Assembly: GCA_950097015.1 (NCBI GenBank)
Contig: CATNEN010000001.1
Span: forward strand, 16,930,501-16,994,500
Length of the DNA stretch: 64,000 bases
Origin: Macrostomum hystrix
Taxonomy: Eukaryota; Platyhelminthes; Macrostomidae
Direction of reading: 5' to 3'
Position 1 is the stretch's first letter. Each line of letters begins with the position of its first letter. This document shows positions 37,601-49,800 of the stretch, in pieces. Below the pieces are notes generated by a model. It saw only the letters and a list, made by a program, of their open reading frames with translations, searched no databases and was not told where the DNA came from. A program made the translations under genes and the position numbers.

Positions 37601-39833
37601 TAAAAGATACACTAGTCTGCTGATTTTCATGCCCGACTCAGAAGACTTCAGAACTAAAAAAACTAAAAAAAAGGAAAGAAGGGTCCACTCACGTGATACT
37701 TCATCAGCAGGGGTACGCCATCGTCACTAAACGTGATACTCGCTCCCTGAGCTAGCCAACCGTTGGGCGCCCAGACCCAGTGCGTCACAATCGGGTACAT
37801 GAAACCTGAGACAGTTAGGGTGCATTGGTTTTAATTGGTTGTATACGACGGATGCCGCCTGTTAGACAGCAGTGTCACCTGTTAGACACGAGTGTCACCT
37901 GTTAGACACGAGTATCACCTGTTAGACATGAGTGTCACCTGTTAGACATGTGTGTCACCTGTTAGACATGAGTGTCACCTGTTAGACAGCAGTGTCACCT
38001 GTTAGACACGAGTGTCACCTGTTTGATATGAGTGTCACCTGTTGTACAGGAGTGTCACCTGTTAGACATGATTATCACCTGTTAGACATGAGAGTCACCT
38101 GTTAGACATGAGTGTCACCTGTTAGACATGAGAGTCACCTGTTAGACATGAGAGTCACCTGTTAGACATGAGTGTCACCTGTTAGACATGAGGGTCACCT
38201 GTTAGACATGAGTGTCACCTGTTAGACATGAGTGTCACCTGTTAGACATGTGTGTCACCTGTTAGACAGGAGTGTCACCTGTTAGACATGAGTGTCACCT
38301 GTTAGACATGAGTGTCACCTGTTAGACATGATTGTGACCTGTTAGACATGAGTGTCACCTGTTAGACATGATTGTCACCTGTTAGACACTCACAGAGCAG
38401 CTCACCTGAAATAAGCGCCGAATAGATGAGGTAGCCCACAAACTCGCATCTCTCTGCCACGGCACCGCTGACAATGGTGGCCGCCGTGGCAGCGAACATA
38501 AAATTGAACAGCACGTGAGAATATTTCATCGCCGGCAGGCCGCTCAGGGCCCAGTACTTGTCGCCACAGAAACGATTTCCAGGATTGCCGAATGCCAAAG
38601 CATAGCCAACCAGGTAGTAGGATAAACCGCCAATAACTGCCTCGGAATTTGTGATTTTAGTGTTCTTATTATCTGGTGCAATCTCGCGCAGTCTGGCCTA
38701 ATCTGTTATCATGGCATCTATTCTCTACTGATATACTTACTGTCTTGAGATCTATTCTCTTACCAGATCTATTCTCTCTCCGTATCTATTCTCTCTAGAT
38801 CTATGCTCTCTAGATCTATTCTCTTACCAGATCTATTCTCTCCAGATCTATTCTCTCCAGATCTATTCTCTCCAGATCTATTCTCTCCAGATCTATTCTC
38901 TCTCCGGATCTATTCTCTCCAGATCTATTCTCTCCAGATCTATTCTCTCCGGATCTATTCTCTCCAGATCTATTCTCTCTCCGTATCTATTCTCTTCAGA
39001 TCTATTCTCTCCAGATCTATTCTCTCCAGATCTATTCTCTCCAGATCTGTTCTCTCCAGATCTATTCTCTCCAGATCTATTTTCTCCAGATCTATTCTCT
39101 CCAGATCTATTCTCTCGAGATCTATTTTCTCCAGATATATTCTCTCCAGATCTATTCTCTCCAGATCTATTCTCTCTAGATCTATTCTCTCCAGATCTAT
39201 TTTCTCCAGATCTATTCTCTCCAGATCTATTCTCTCCAGATCTATTCTCTCTCCGTATCTATTCTCTCCAGATCTATTCTCTCCGGATCTATTCTCTCCA
39301 GATCTATTCTCTCTAGATCTATTCTCTCTCCGTATCTATTCTCTCCAGATCTATTCTCTCCAGATCTATTTTCTCCAGATCTATTCTCTCCAGATCTATT
39401 CTCTCCAGATCTATTCTCTCCAGATCTATTCTCTCCAGATCTATTCTCTCCAGATCTATTTTCTCCAGATCTATTCTCTCCAGATCTATTCTCTCCAGAT
39501 CTTTTCTCTCCAGATCTATTCTCTCCAGATCTATTCTCTCCGTATCTATTCTCTCTAGACCTATTCTCTCCAGATCTATTCTTCCTACTAGCAGGATCTC
39601 GCAGGCTACTCACATGAGTCCAGAATATTCTTGATGAGGATGTTGGTGACATTCTTAGAGCGCACAGCGCCAGCCTCTAGCAGAGCGAAGCCGCACTGCA
39701 TGAAGTACACAACGATGGCCATTGTGCACAAGAAGAAGTCGTTCAACGACTGGTTGCCGCCATTGAATCTAGCCAGAATCGCAGCCATGCTTGACTCCGT
39801 GACTGCTCCAGGAGTGGCGTTTGCTGAGTCCAT
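34641..39833 (-). CDS. amt: Ammonium transporter amt-A (AMT/MEP family), 7 exons, ~523 aa
   Basis: Polytopic AMT/MEP/Rh-family channel-like transporter moving ammonium across membranes (family knowledge). Exons in transcription order: 39614-39833, 38406-38636, 37693-37805, 37224-37581, 35325-35759, 34912-34968, 34641-34798. Seen: the TM1 signature (FALLEAG.VRSKNVTNIL), SHVLFNFMFAATAATIVSGAVAERC, PIVTHWVW, DFAGSGVVH with first pore His about 197, the FLAFNGGS segment, and DPLEAVGVHMGGG with second pore His about 357. The C-tail carries GLDIPKHGEPAY. The start is the ATG of MDSANATPG, aligned with amt-B; longer upstream frames have no homologous counterpart. The exon 5 acceptor is AAG. A poly(A) signal (TTTATT on +, 34580-34585) lies about 55 nt past the stop. 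It is divergent from amt-B and convergent with UNC5. Introns 1, 2 and 4 are almost entirely minisatellite. The last exon is supported only by frame and splice phase. Confidence 0.93.
35210..35285 (+). mobile_element. SINE family B, 3' fragment in amt-A intron 5
   Basis: Matches the 3' part of the copy at 44901-45200: TATGTGCTCAGGGGTTAGCG, GAATGGGTAGAATTGC and the GCTGCGGGTC end. It lies antisense to amt-A. Confidence 0.5.
35930..37200. repeat. Compound minisatellite in amt-A intron 4 (CCTTCAGCAGATTCC-type)
   Basis: Mixed 19- to 24-bp units (CAGCAGATTCCACAAT, CAGCATATTCCGACAATTAT, CAGCTGATTCTACAAT) with higher-order order. It fills nearly the whole intron. Confidence 0.93.
37860..38392. repeat. 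20-bp minisatellite in amt-A intron 2 (CACCTGTTAGACATGAGTGT)
   Basis: About 26 units. Read in the gene's sense, each unit contains TGTCTAACAGGTG, the core shared with three other arrays. Confidence 0.95.
38755..39585. repeat. 16-bp minisatellite in amt-A intron 1 (CTCTCCAGATCTATTC)
   Basis: About 50 units, most carrying the palindrome AGATCT. Confidence 0.95.
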
Positions 39834-40189
39834 TCGTCTGCTTTTTGGCCGAGCAATAGATTTTTCGCTTTCAATCAAAATTAGTTGGTTGAGAACAAGA
39901 ATTTCGCAAATGGGGATAAATTTTGTGTCTGCGTGGGATGGTTTAAATGTCGGTTGAGCAACCATCGATATTAGACCCAATGCGGGCCTAGAGGGTTTCA
40001 TGTTTCTCTAGTTCAGGTTTTATGATTCAATCTAACCTACTAGATGTATGTACTGGATAAAAATTAATTAAATGTTTCTATCGATTTAAATGACGATGGG
40101 GGGCGTTAACCAACTTTTTCATTTCTTCCTACTACTGTCATTATGGTCATTGCTGCATACGGCTTAGGGCCATTATGTCTTAGAGAGAA

Positions 40190-41490
40190 GTGTTAGACAC
40201 TATAGACAGTAGTGTCAGAAGATGTTAGACAGTGCTGCTACATGTTAGACAGACGTGTTAGATGTTAGACAGAAGTGTTAGATGTTAGACAGAAGTGTTA
40301 AATGTTAGACAGAAGTGTTAGATGTTAGAAAGAAGTGTTAGATGTTAGACAGAAGTGTTAGATGTTAGACAGAAGTGTTAGATGTTAGACAGAAGTGTTA
40401 GATGTTAGAAAGAAGTGTTAGATGTTAGACAGAAGTGTTAGATGTTAGACAGAAGTGTTAGATGTTAGACAGAAGTGTTAGATGTTAGACAGAAGTGTTA
40501 GATGTTAGACAGAAGTGTTAGATGTTAGACAGAAGTGTTAGATTTTAGACAGAAGTGTTAGATGTTAGACAGAAGTGTTAGATGTTAGACAGAAGTGTTA
40601 GATGTTAGAAAGAAGTGTTAGATGTTAGACAGAAGTGTTAAATGTTAGACAGAAGTGTTAGATGTTAGACAGAAGTGTTAAATGTTAGACAGAAGTGTTA
40701 GATGTTAGAAAGAAGTGTTAGATGTTAGACAGAAGTGTTAGATGTTAGACAGAAGTGTTAGATGTTAGACAGAAGTGTTAGATGTTAGAAAGAAGTGTTA
40801 GATGTTAGACAGAAGTGTTAGATGTTAGACAGAAGTGTTAGATGTTAGACAGAAGTGTTAGATGTTAGACAGAAGTGTTAGATGTTAGACAGAAGTGTTA
40901 GATGTTAGACAGAAGTGTTAGATGTTAGACAGAAGTGTTAGATGTTAGACAGAAGTGTTAGATGTTAGACAGAAGTGTTAGATGTTAGACAGAAGTGTTA
41001 GATGTTAGACAGAAGTGTTAGATGTTAGACAGAAGTGTTAGATGTTAGAAAGAAGTGTTAGATGTTAGACAGAAGTGTTAAATGTTAGACAGAAGTGTTA
41101 GATGTTAGAAAGAAGTGTTAGATGTTAGACAGAAGTGTTAGATGTTAGACAGAAGTGTTAGATGTTAGACAGAAGTGTTAGATGTTAGAAAGAAGTGTTA
41201 GATGTTAGACAGAAGTGTTAGATGTTAGACAGAAGTGTTAGATGTTAGACAGAAGTGTTAGATGTTAGACAGAAGTGTTAGATGTTAGACAGAAGTGTTA
41301 GATGTTAGACAGAAGTGTTAGATGTTAGACAGAAGTGTTAGATGTTAGACAGAAGTGTTAGATGTTAGACAGAAGTGTTAGATGTTAGACAGAAGTGTTA
41401 GATGTTAGAAAGAAGTGTTAGATGTTAGACAGAAGTGTTAGATGTTAGAAGGAAGTTTTAGATGTTAGACAGAAGTGTTAGATGTTAGAC
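40190..41490. repeat. 1.3-kb, 20-bp minisatellite (GATGTTAGACAGAAGTGTTA)
   Basis: About 64 nearly identical units; the main variant is TTAGAAAG. Its reverse complement contains TGTCTAACA. Confidence 0.97.
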
Positions 41491-42104
41491 AGTATTTGAG
41501 ATTTAGAAAGTGGAGAAATAAGTTTACATTGAATCCTGTCAATCATATTGCAAAACCCAAATTTTTCTGATATTTTGTAGCCTGTTTCACAGTATATCAC
41601 AGTTGAAGTTCAGATACGGGTTCGGACCTGTTATTTCCGAATTTTTAATGACTTGAGTACAAATAATCTATGTTGGAATTAATGATGTCTATTCTACGCT
41701 CGTATTGGGCTGTTTTCTTTAAAACAAAGAAAAACTATTTAGATCTTAAACGTAAGGCAGAACATATTCTGTCAATCATTTTTCCACCTTCTAGTGATAC
41801 GAGCTATTTTGCACTAAAAATTTCGCTCCTTAACCCGGAAACATGTGCATGGCTGTTGTGATTTTTAATTAAGAATCAGTCACCCTTTGTAAAAATTTAG
41901 AAAACTAATTTAGATTTAGGTGGAACGGGCTTCTTGTTGGCTTTGATGTACTTGAACCCACCCGACTTACGAAATCGATAATCAAAAACTGACAGAGCGA
42001 GGAAAAATAGTGACTCGTTTGAAGTTTTTTTTTATATTCTTCTGTTTCTTTGAAATTAAAAATTAAGTATTTTTAGGTCAAGCAAATAAAATTGTGAAAG
42101 TACT

Positions 42105-43165
42105 GACGGTGGGTACTGACAGTGAGTACTGACAGTGAGTACTGACAGTGAGTACTGACAGTGAGTACTGACAGTGAAATCTGACAGTGAGTACTGACAG
42201 TGAGTACTGACAGTGAGTACTGACAGTGAGTACTGACAGTGAGTACTGACAGTGAGTACTGACAGTGAGTACTGACAGTGAGTACTGACAGTGAAATCTG
42301 ACAGTGAGTACTGACAGTGAGTACTGACAGGGAGTACTGACAGTGAGTACTGACAGTGAGTACTGACAGTGAAATCTGACAGTGAAATCTGACAGTGAGT
42401 ACAGACAGTGAGTACTGACAGTGAAATCTGACAGTGAGTACTGACAGTGAGTACTGACAGTGAGTACTGACAGTGAGTACTGACAGTGAGTACTGACAGT
42501 GAGTACTGACAGTGAGTACTGACAGTGAAATCTGACAGTGAAATCTGACAGTGAGTACAGACAGTGAGTACTGACAGTGAAATCTGACAGTGAGTACTGA
42601 CAGTGAGTACTGACAGTGAGTACTGACAGTGAGTACTGACAGTGAGTACTGACAGTGAGTACTGACAGTGAGTACTGACAGTGAAATCTTACAGTGAAAT
42701 CTGACAGTGAAATCTGACAGTGAGTACTGACAGTGAGTACTGACAGTGAGTACTGACAGTGAGTACTGACAGTGAAATCTTACAGTGAAATCTGACAGTG
42801 AAATCTGACAGTGAGTACTGACAGTGAGTACTGACAGTGAGTACTGACAGTGAGTACTGACAGTGAGTACTGACAGTGAGTACTGACAGTGAGTACTGAC
42901 AGTGAGTACTGACAGTGAAATCTTACAGTGAAATCTGACAGTGAAATCTGACAGTGAGTACTGACAGTGAGTACTGACAGTGAGTACTGACAGTGAGTAC
43001 TGACAGTGAAATCTTACAGTGAAATCTGACAGTGAAATCTGACAGTGAGTACTGACAGTGAGTACTGACAGTGAGTACTGACAGTGAGTACTGACAGTGA
43101 GTACTGACAGTGAAATCTGACAGTGAGTACTGACAGTGAAATCTGACAGTGAGTACTGACATTGA
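42105..43165. repeat. 13-bp minisatellite with two unit types (GAGTACTGACAGT / GAAATCTGACAGT)
   Basis: About 80 units of 13 bp. The two types occur in recurring blocks, giving a higher-order pattern. Confidence 0.96.
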
Positions 43166-43351
43166 GTCCGGACAGTGTCTTATTACCTTCATTTCTCTCT
43201 GCATAACAGATGTAACTCCCAAAGGTGATTAAGACCATAGATTAAAAGAACGAAAATTTCTTAGAAATTCAATAGTCAGTCATTATCAACTAAACCTGAA
43301 GAAGATTATGAATGACGTAGCCTCTAACACCACAAAACAATGGAGTAAGGC

Positions 43352-43388
<37 letters not shown>

Positions 43389-43876
43389 CCATCTATCGTC
43401 CCAGCCCAATCAGATAAAGTCCCCAATGGATTATCAAAGAGACGACACTGATAGGGGATTTGCGAGGCGGATTAGAAGAAAAAAGGGCCTATAAAAAGTG
43501 ATTGAAAGATGAAGGCATGGAAGTGCAATTAATAATCACTAGGTTCAGAGCGGGTGCAACAGTTGAAAGGGCTGTGTTTTCGCTAATGAGCACACATCGA
43601 CTGGACTAAACTGGACTACAGCCTGAATGAGTTGCAACCCCCGTGTACTGTAGGGAGTTGAAATACTGCTTGCTTCATTCACACAAAAAATCTACCGAAA
43701 AACTCGATCCTCAGCTGGGACAAAATCTCTAGGAAGTGATTTGCTGTTTGAGTTCACGCGGAGTGCTCTGTTACACCGACTAGGCTGAGTTGGGATTTAA
43801 CCAGCTCTCCTCACCGACTTAGCTTGCCCCGCCTCTGACAGATTGAGAAGAAAAATTTAACGACCAAAGCTATACA

Positions 43877-46800
43877 ATGGATTCTTTAGTGAGCAATGTC
43901 ACCCAAGCTGCTGCCGCCATCGCCAACCTTCTGGCGGCTGTGGACGCCATGAAATTATCGCTGAACGATTTCTTCCTCTGCGTCGCCTCCATGATCATCT
44001 ACTTCATGCAAGCCGGCTTCGCGTTTCTTGAAGCCGGCTCGGTGAGGTCCAAGAATGTCACCAACATCCTGATCAAGAACGCGCTGGATTCCTGTGAGTG
44101 ACTTGGAATTCGCACATCAGAGTTCTGGAGTGTTGCGTTTGCACTGAACAATGCTGGAAGGCGTCTTCAAAGTCAACATTTGAAAGTCTTTTCTCATTTT
44201 AAGTTTCGGAGATAGTGCTTTCAAGCTGAAGGTTCAGGGGCAGTGTCTTCAACCTGAAGGTTCAGGGGCAGTGTCTTCAAGCTGAAGGGTCAGGGATAGT
44301 GTCTTCAAGCTGAAGGTTCAGGGATAGTGTCTTCAAGCTGAAGGTTCAGGGATAGCGTCTTCAAGCTGAAGGGTCAGGGATAGTGTCTTCAAGCTGAAGA
44401 TTCAGGGATAGTGTCTTCAAGCTGAAGATTCAGGGATAGTGTCTTCAAGCTGAAGGTTCAGGGATAGCGTCTTCAAGCTGAAGGTCCAGTGATAGCGTCT
44501 TCAAGCTGAAGGTTCAGGGATAGCGTCTTCAAGCTGTACCCGATCCCTGCATTCGCCAGTCATAGGTGCCCTGGCCTACTATGTTTTCGGCTATGCCCTT
44601 GGCTACGGTGACCCGTCGAATGGGTTCTGCGGCGAGAAGTACTGGGCCTTGAGCGGCCTGCCATCCGCCAGCTACTCGCACGTGTTGTTCAACTTCATGT
44701 TCGCCGCAACATCGTCCACGATTGTTAGCGGCGCTGTGGCTGAGAGATGCGAGTTTGTCTCCTATTTGTTTTACTCGGCGGTCATCACCGGTGAGAACTG
44801 TTGGAGCTCTTGTTGGTAGAAAGATAAGTAGATTAAAAAGTAGATAAAGAGTTTGAAACGATGAATCGATAATACATACAAAATAGGTTGTGCTTTTGGG
44901 GAGGTCATTGGCAGAGTGGTCTAACGAATTTGCCTCTCGCACCATGGTCCCTGAGCTCGATTCCGCTTCGAGGTCACATTCATTTTGGGCTCGGATCGTG
45001 CAATTTACGCCCTTGAGTGAAAGAGATGTACACAACTGTGTGAGAGTGTGCCTGTGTACGGTATCTGTATACGTGTGTGCTCAGGAGTCAGCGAAATGGG
45101 CAGAATTGCCTCCTCGCTCGCTGCAGGTCTAGTGTCACCAAATGATGTTCCATTGCCCGCAGTCCTCCTCCAGTTATTATCATTATTAACATTATTATTA
45201 GGTGGTTGCTACTATCCAATTTTTCCCTCTTGCTCCTCATCTTACAGGCATCGTGTACCCCATAGTCAGCCACTGGGTCTGGTCGCCGAGTGGTTGGCTA
45301 CGAAAAGGCATCTCCGTCACCTTCAGCGACGGGGTCGTGGCTGAAACGCGCTTCATGGTAAGTCTCCAGGTAGATTTCGAGTAGGTCATTTCAGCCCCTC
45401 CTGGCGGCGAGGGAAATAGCGGAAGAATGGATATCCGGAAATCAGATCTAAAAGGGAGAGCATCGTCACACGAACGTATAATCGCACTAGCAAATAAGAC
45501 CTGGATCAGGTGGCTAGATTTGAGAGGCCTTAAAGAAGATGAGACGGGACAGATTCAAGACCGGATACGGAAGTGAATTGTCTTGAAATGCATTTTCTTC
45601 TGAGCAACATTTTATCGAGCAATAATGAAAGGCCTTCAGAGTGCTCAAGGCTTCCTCTAAAAATGGCGAAAATTGAACTAAAATCTTTGATCAGAGCTTG
45701 TCGCTCTTAATGATACTTCCAGAACCTTCTTGGAAATGGACAAAGCCACACAAACAAACTACAATAGACACCATCATCGAAACAAAATATACAGAAACAG
45801 AAAGACTCGGCTCGAGATAAAAACTCGACTTTGACTTCAGAAGACACCACCTCTTGAAACACTTTAAAAAACACCACCTTTCGAACCACTTCAAAAGACC
45901 TCTCGAACCACTTCAAAAGACCTCTCGAACCACTTCAAAAGCCCTCTCGAACCACTTCAAAAGACCTCTCGAACCACTTCAATAGACCTCTCGAACCACT
46001 TCAAAAGACCTCTCGAACCACTTCAAAAGACCTCTCGAACCACTTCAAAAGACCTCTCGAACCACTTCAAAAAGACCTCTCGAACCACTTCAAAAGACCT
46101 CTCGAACCACTTCAAAAGACCTCTCGAACCACTTCAAAAGACCTCTCGAACCACTTCAAAAGACCTCTCGAACCACTTCAAAAGACCTCTCGAACCACTT
46201 CAAAAGACACCGCCTCAAGAAGACAATCAGCCAAACCCAAATCAAAGGGAGGCCGCTTCTCAACCTCTCGCAGGATTTTGCGGGATCCGGCGTGGTGCAT
46301 CTGGTTGGTGGCACAGCCGCCATCGCGGCCGCCGCCTTCCTTGGTCCCAGGGTCGGCCGATTCGCCTCCGCACGCGGCCCAGTCGAGGAGATGCGGGGCC
46401 ACTCCGTGCCGCTCGTGTCTCTGGGCGCCTTTGTCCTGCTGTTCGGCTTTCTGGCCTTCAACGGCGGCTCGCAGGGCTCGATCTCGGCTCCTGGCGATGG
46501 CCAGGCCGTGGCCTTGGCGATGCTTAACACCGTCATCAGCGGCAGCAGCGCCGCTGTCATCACGCTGGGTATAGCCAAGTTCCGGCACAAGACCTGGTCA
46601 CTGCTGAGTATTATCAACGGAGCTCTGGCTGGTATGTGCTGCATGGGTGCGCAATTTTCTTAGAAAAAATTCTCTTTCTACTCATATTTCTAGGAAATCG
46701 CTTTGCATTGTCCGCGTGAGAATTCACGAAGTGGTTTCTTAGAAACTGCGTGACGTTTTCTCTTTTTTGAAGAAAACTTGTGCGTAAGAACATTCATATA

Positions 46801-49800
46801 ATTACAATCCAATTGAGTTATCGATTTGATAACTCAAAGAATTAATTTCAAGAGGTTGTAGCCTAGTGGTTAGAGCGTCGGACTCACGACTTGAAGGTCG
46901 GGGGTTCGATTCCCGACTCCGCTGGAACAATTTGTGTCCTTTAGCAAGACACTTAACTCTGCATTCCTTCAGTTCACCCAGCTGTTAAATGGGTACCAGC
47001 ATTAGCTGGGATAATTGAAGGTGGGTGTGGCGTCCCCCAGTCCATGGACTGAACAGTTGTACGCAGCCTTCAGATGCGCCGCGCAATAGCTGCGGCTGTG
47101 CTGTCCGCTGCACATCTGCCTCAATTGGGACAGCTAGGTGTAATAAAATATTATTATTGCTTTTGGCTTTTTTAAGATGGGCTCCAGAATTTAGGCTGGT
47201 GGACTTAGAAACGTCTTTTGAAGTGTTTCGCAAAGCAGTGTCTTAGGAAGTTCGCAGCGAAGCAGCGTCGTTTGAGTGTTTTGCGAGTCGGTGTCCTTTG
47301 AAGTGTGTTGTGAAGCGGCATCATATGAAGTGTTTTGTAAGGTGGTGCCTTTTAGATATTTTGAAGCCGCGTCGTTTGATGTGTGCTCGAGGCGGTGTCC
47401 TTTTCAGTGTGTTGCGAAGCTGCGTTCTTTGACGTGTTTTGCGAGGCGGTGTCTTTCAAAGTGTGCTCTAAAGCGGCGTCCTTTGAAGTATTTAGCGAGG
47501 CGGTGTGCTTTAAAGTGTGTTGTTAAGCGGCGTCCTTTGAAGTGTGTTATAAGTTGGTGTCTTTGATGCAAAGCAAGAAATGAAAATTCAACTCTGCAGG
47601 CATGGTGGCGGTCTGCGCCGGCTGCAATATCTTCAATCCGTGGGCCGCCATCGTTGTCGGCATCCTGGCCTCTCTATCCTACACGGCCTGGTCCAGTCTG
47701 GTTGTACGCCTGAAAATTGACGATCCACTCGAAGCTGTCGGCGTCCATTTTGGCGGCGGCATTGTGGGAGTGTTCGCTGTGCCCTTTCTCAACGCCAAGC
47801 GAGGCATCTTGATCAACCCCAGCCGACAGTCCGGCCTGGACTTGCTCTGGCAGCTTGTTGGCGCCGCGGCCATCATGTCCTGGTCCGGCGGCATCGCCGT
47901 CGTCATGTTCGGCAGCCTGAAAGCCACCGGACTGCTGAGGGTCTGCGAGGAGTTCGAAAGGAAGGGCCTGGACATACCGAAGCACGGCGAGCCCGCCTAT
48001 CCGCTCGTGGCTTACGGGCACGGATGGGGCGACCGTGAGTGACCTCTTGACCTCTGCGCATCTGTCTGACCCCTGTCTGACCCCCTGTGTCTTACCCCTC
48101 TGTCTGACCCTTCTGTCTGACCACCTCTGTCTCAACCCCTCTGTCCTAACCCCTCAGTCTCAACCCCTCCGTCTCAACTTCTCTGTCTGACCCCTCTGTC
48201 TGACCCCATGTCTGACCCCCTAGCTGTGTCTGACCCCGTCTGTCATAAACCCTCTATCTCAAACCCTCCGTCTCAACTTCTCTGTCTGACCCCTCTGTCT
48301 GACACCCTGTCTGACCACCTAGCTGTGTCTGACCCCTCTGCCTGACCCCCTCTGTCTGTCTGCCACAAAGTGCAGAAAGTCTCAAAAAAGCATTTGAATA
48401 TTCTTGACTGGTGTTTTTTTGTTTTGCGCGACTTTCTCATCAGACTACTTTCTGTTGCTCGTTAAGAGCTAGTAGTATGCATGCTGCTTGATGAGAATTA
48501 CTCAAACAGTTAAACAAACGATGATTAAAAAAGACACAAGGAATGGAAAGATTGCTTGCTTTTTTCACTTGAATGTTTTAGATGCACCTGTTAATTCTGT
48601 AACTAAACAGCAGGAATTTTACTTACCCTAGCAATAGACACTGAAAGTATGTCTAAATTCTCGCATAGCATGCCAGTGAGTTAATAATTGGCATTGGCCA
48701 ACTAATAGTCCCAAATTGCACTAAATTTGCATCACAGATTTTTTTACTTAAACTCGTGTAAATCGATCTCTTTGTTTCTCCTAAAAAACCCTAAATTTCA
48801 GGACTCAACTGCAAAGGTAGGAATTAAAAGCATTATACTTTTTGTTTGCAGGCTTTTGCACGAAATTGCACTCTAAGAGACAATCAAAAACTTGTTTTAG
48901 AGAAAACGCGAATGGTTTCAATTTAAAAAAGTTTAGACAGGCGGTTAAATAAGTAATAGTCTCATATCATTTTCGATTAAAATTAAACGTGTTTTCTGAG
49001 GTTTTTTATCACCCTTGTTTTCCAAAAACATCCCGAATATAACATGCAAAAGTTCGCATATTTATCCTGAGATAACATGTTACCGTGTTACAGTTCACCC
49101 GTGTTGACAGAGATAGGGTCTAAGAAACAGTAATCGAACATGCGCGACGGTCGCCTAATAGGAAACTCCGAACATGTTCTTTGTTCCGAGAACATGTTCT
49201 TTTAAATTAATAAGGCTACTTAATGTATATTAATAAATTAAAAACATGAAGAAAAAACTATGCCTTCGTTGGCATGAGGTCAACAAACAAGACAGTACCC
49301 ATGTCTAGTATGGTTTATCACACACACATGGTTTAACTCTGTCTTGTTTGTTGACCTCATGCCAAGGAATGCATAGTTTTTTCTTCATGTTATTAATTTA
49401 TTAATATACATTAAGTAGCCTTATTAATTTAAAAGAACATGTTCTCGGAACAAGGAACATGTTCGGAGTTGCCTATTAGGCGACCGTCGCGCATGTTCGA
49501 TGTAGCCTAAGAGTCGTCAACACGGCTGTACAGTTACATTATAATTTATTATAAACGTAATAATTAATTATAAATTTAAAACAAAATTTATATTAATGAA
49601 TACTTTCAGCGGCTTGAAATATAAGTCCAAATACTATAGAAATGTAGAAATGTATAGAAATACTATAGCTATAGAATACTATAGACTGCTATAGAATACT
49701 GTAGAATACTATAGAAAATACAATTTATACGTTTGCCTTCACAATTTACTTTCATAGAAATGCTCGCATTCTGTAACACGGTAACATGTTATCGCAGGAT

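Larger units (their letters stand above)
39834..43876. other. Divergent intergenic region between amt-A and amt-B
   Basis: The 5' sides of both genes face each other across 4 kb. The space is dominated by two arrays plus a (CTGT)n run at about 43351-43384. Any shared promoter must lie near the ends; none was recognised. Confidence 0.5.

Noticed and set aside
40190-41490. CRISPR-like array (regular 20-bp repeats)
   Set aside because: Head-to-tail tandem copies with no unique spacers, in an animal genome.
46852-46926. Functional tRNA gene
   Set aside because: Pol III boxes are good, but the anticodon stem pairs poorly and the sequence continues into a SINE body and tail.
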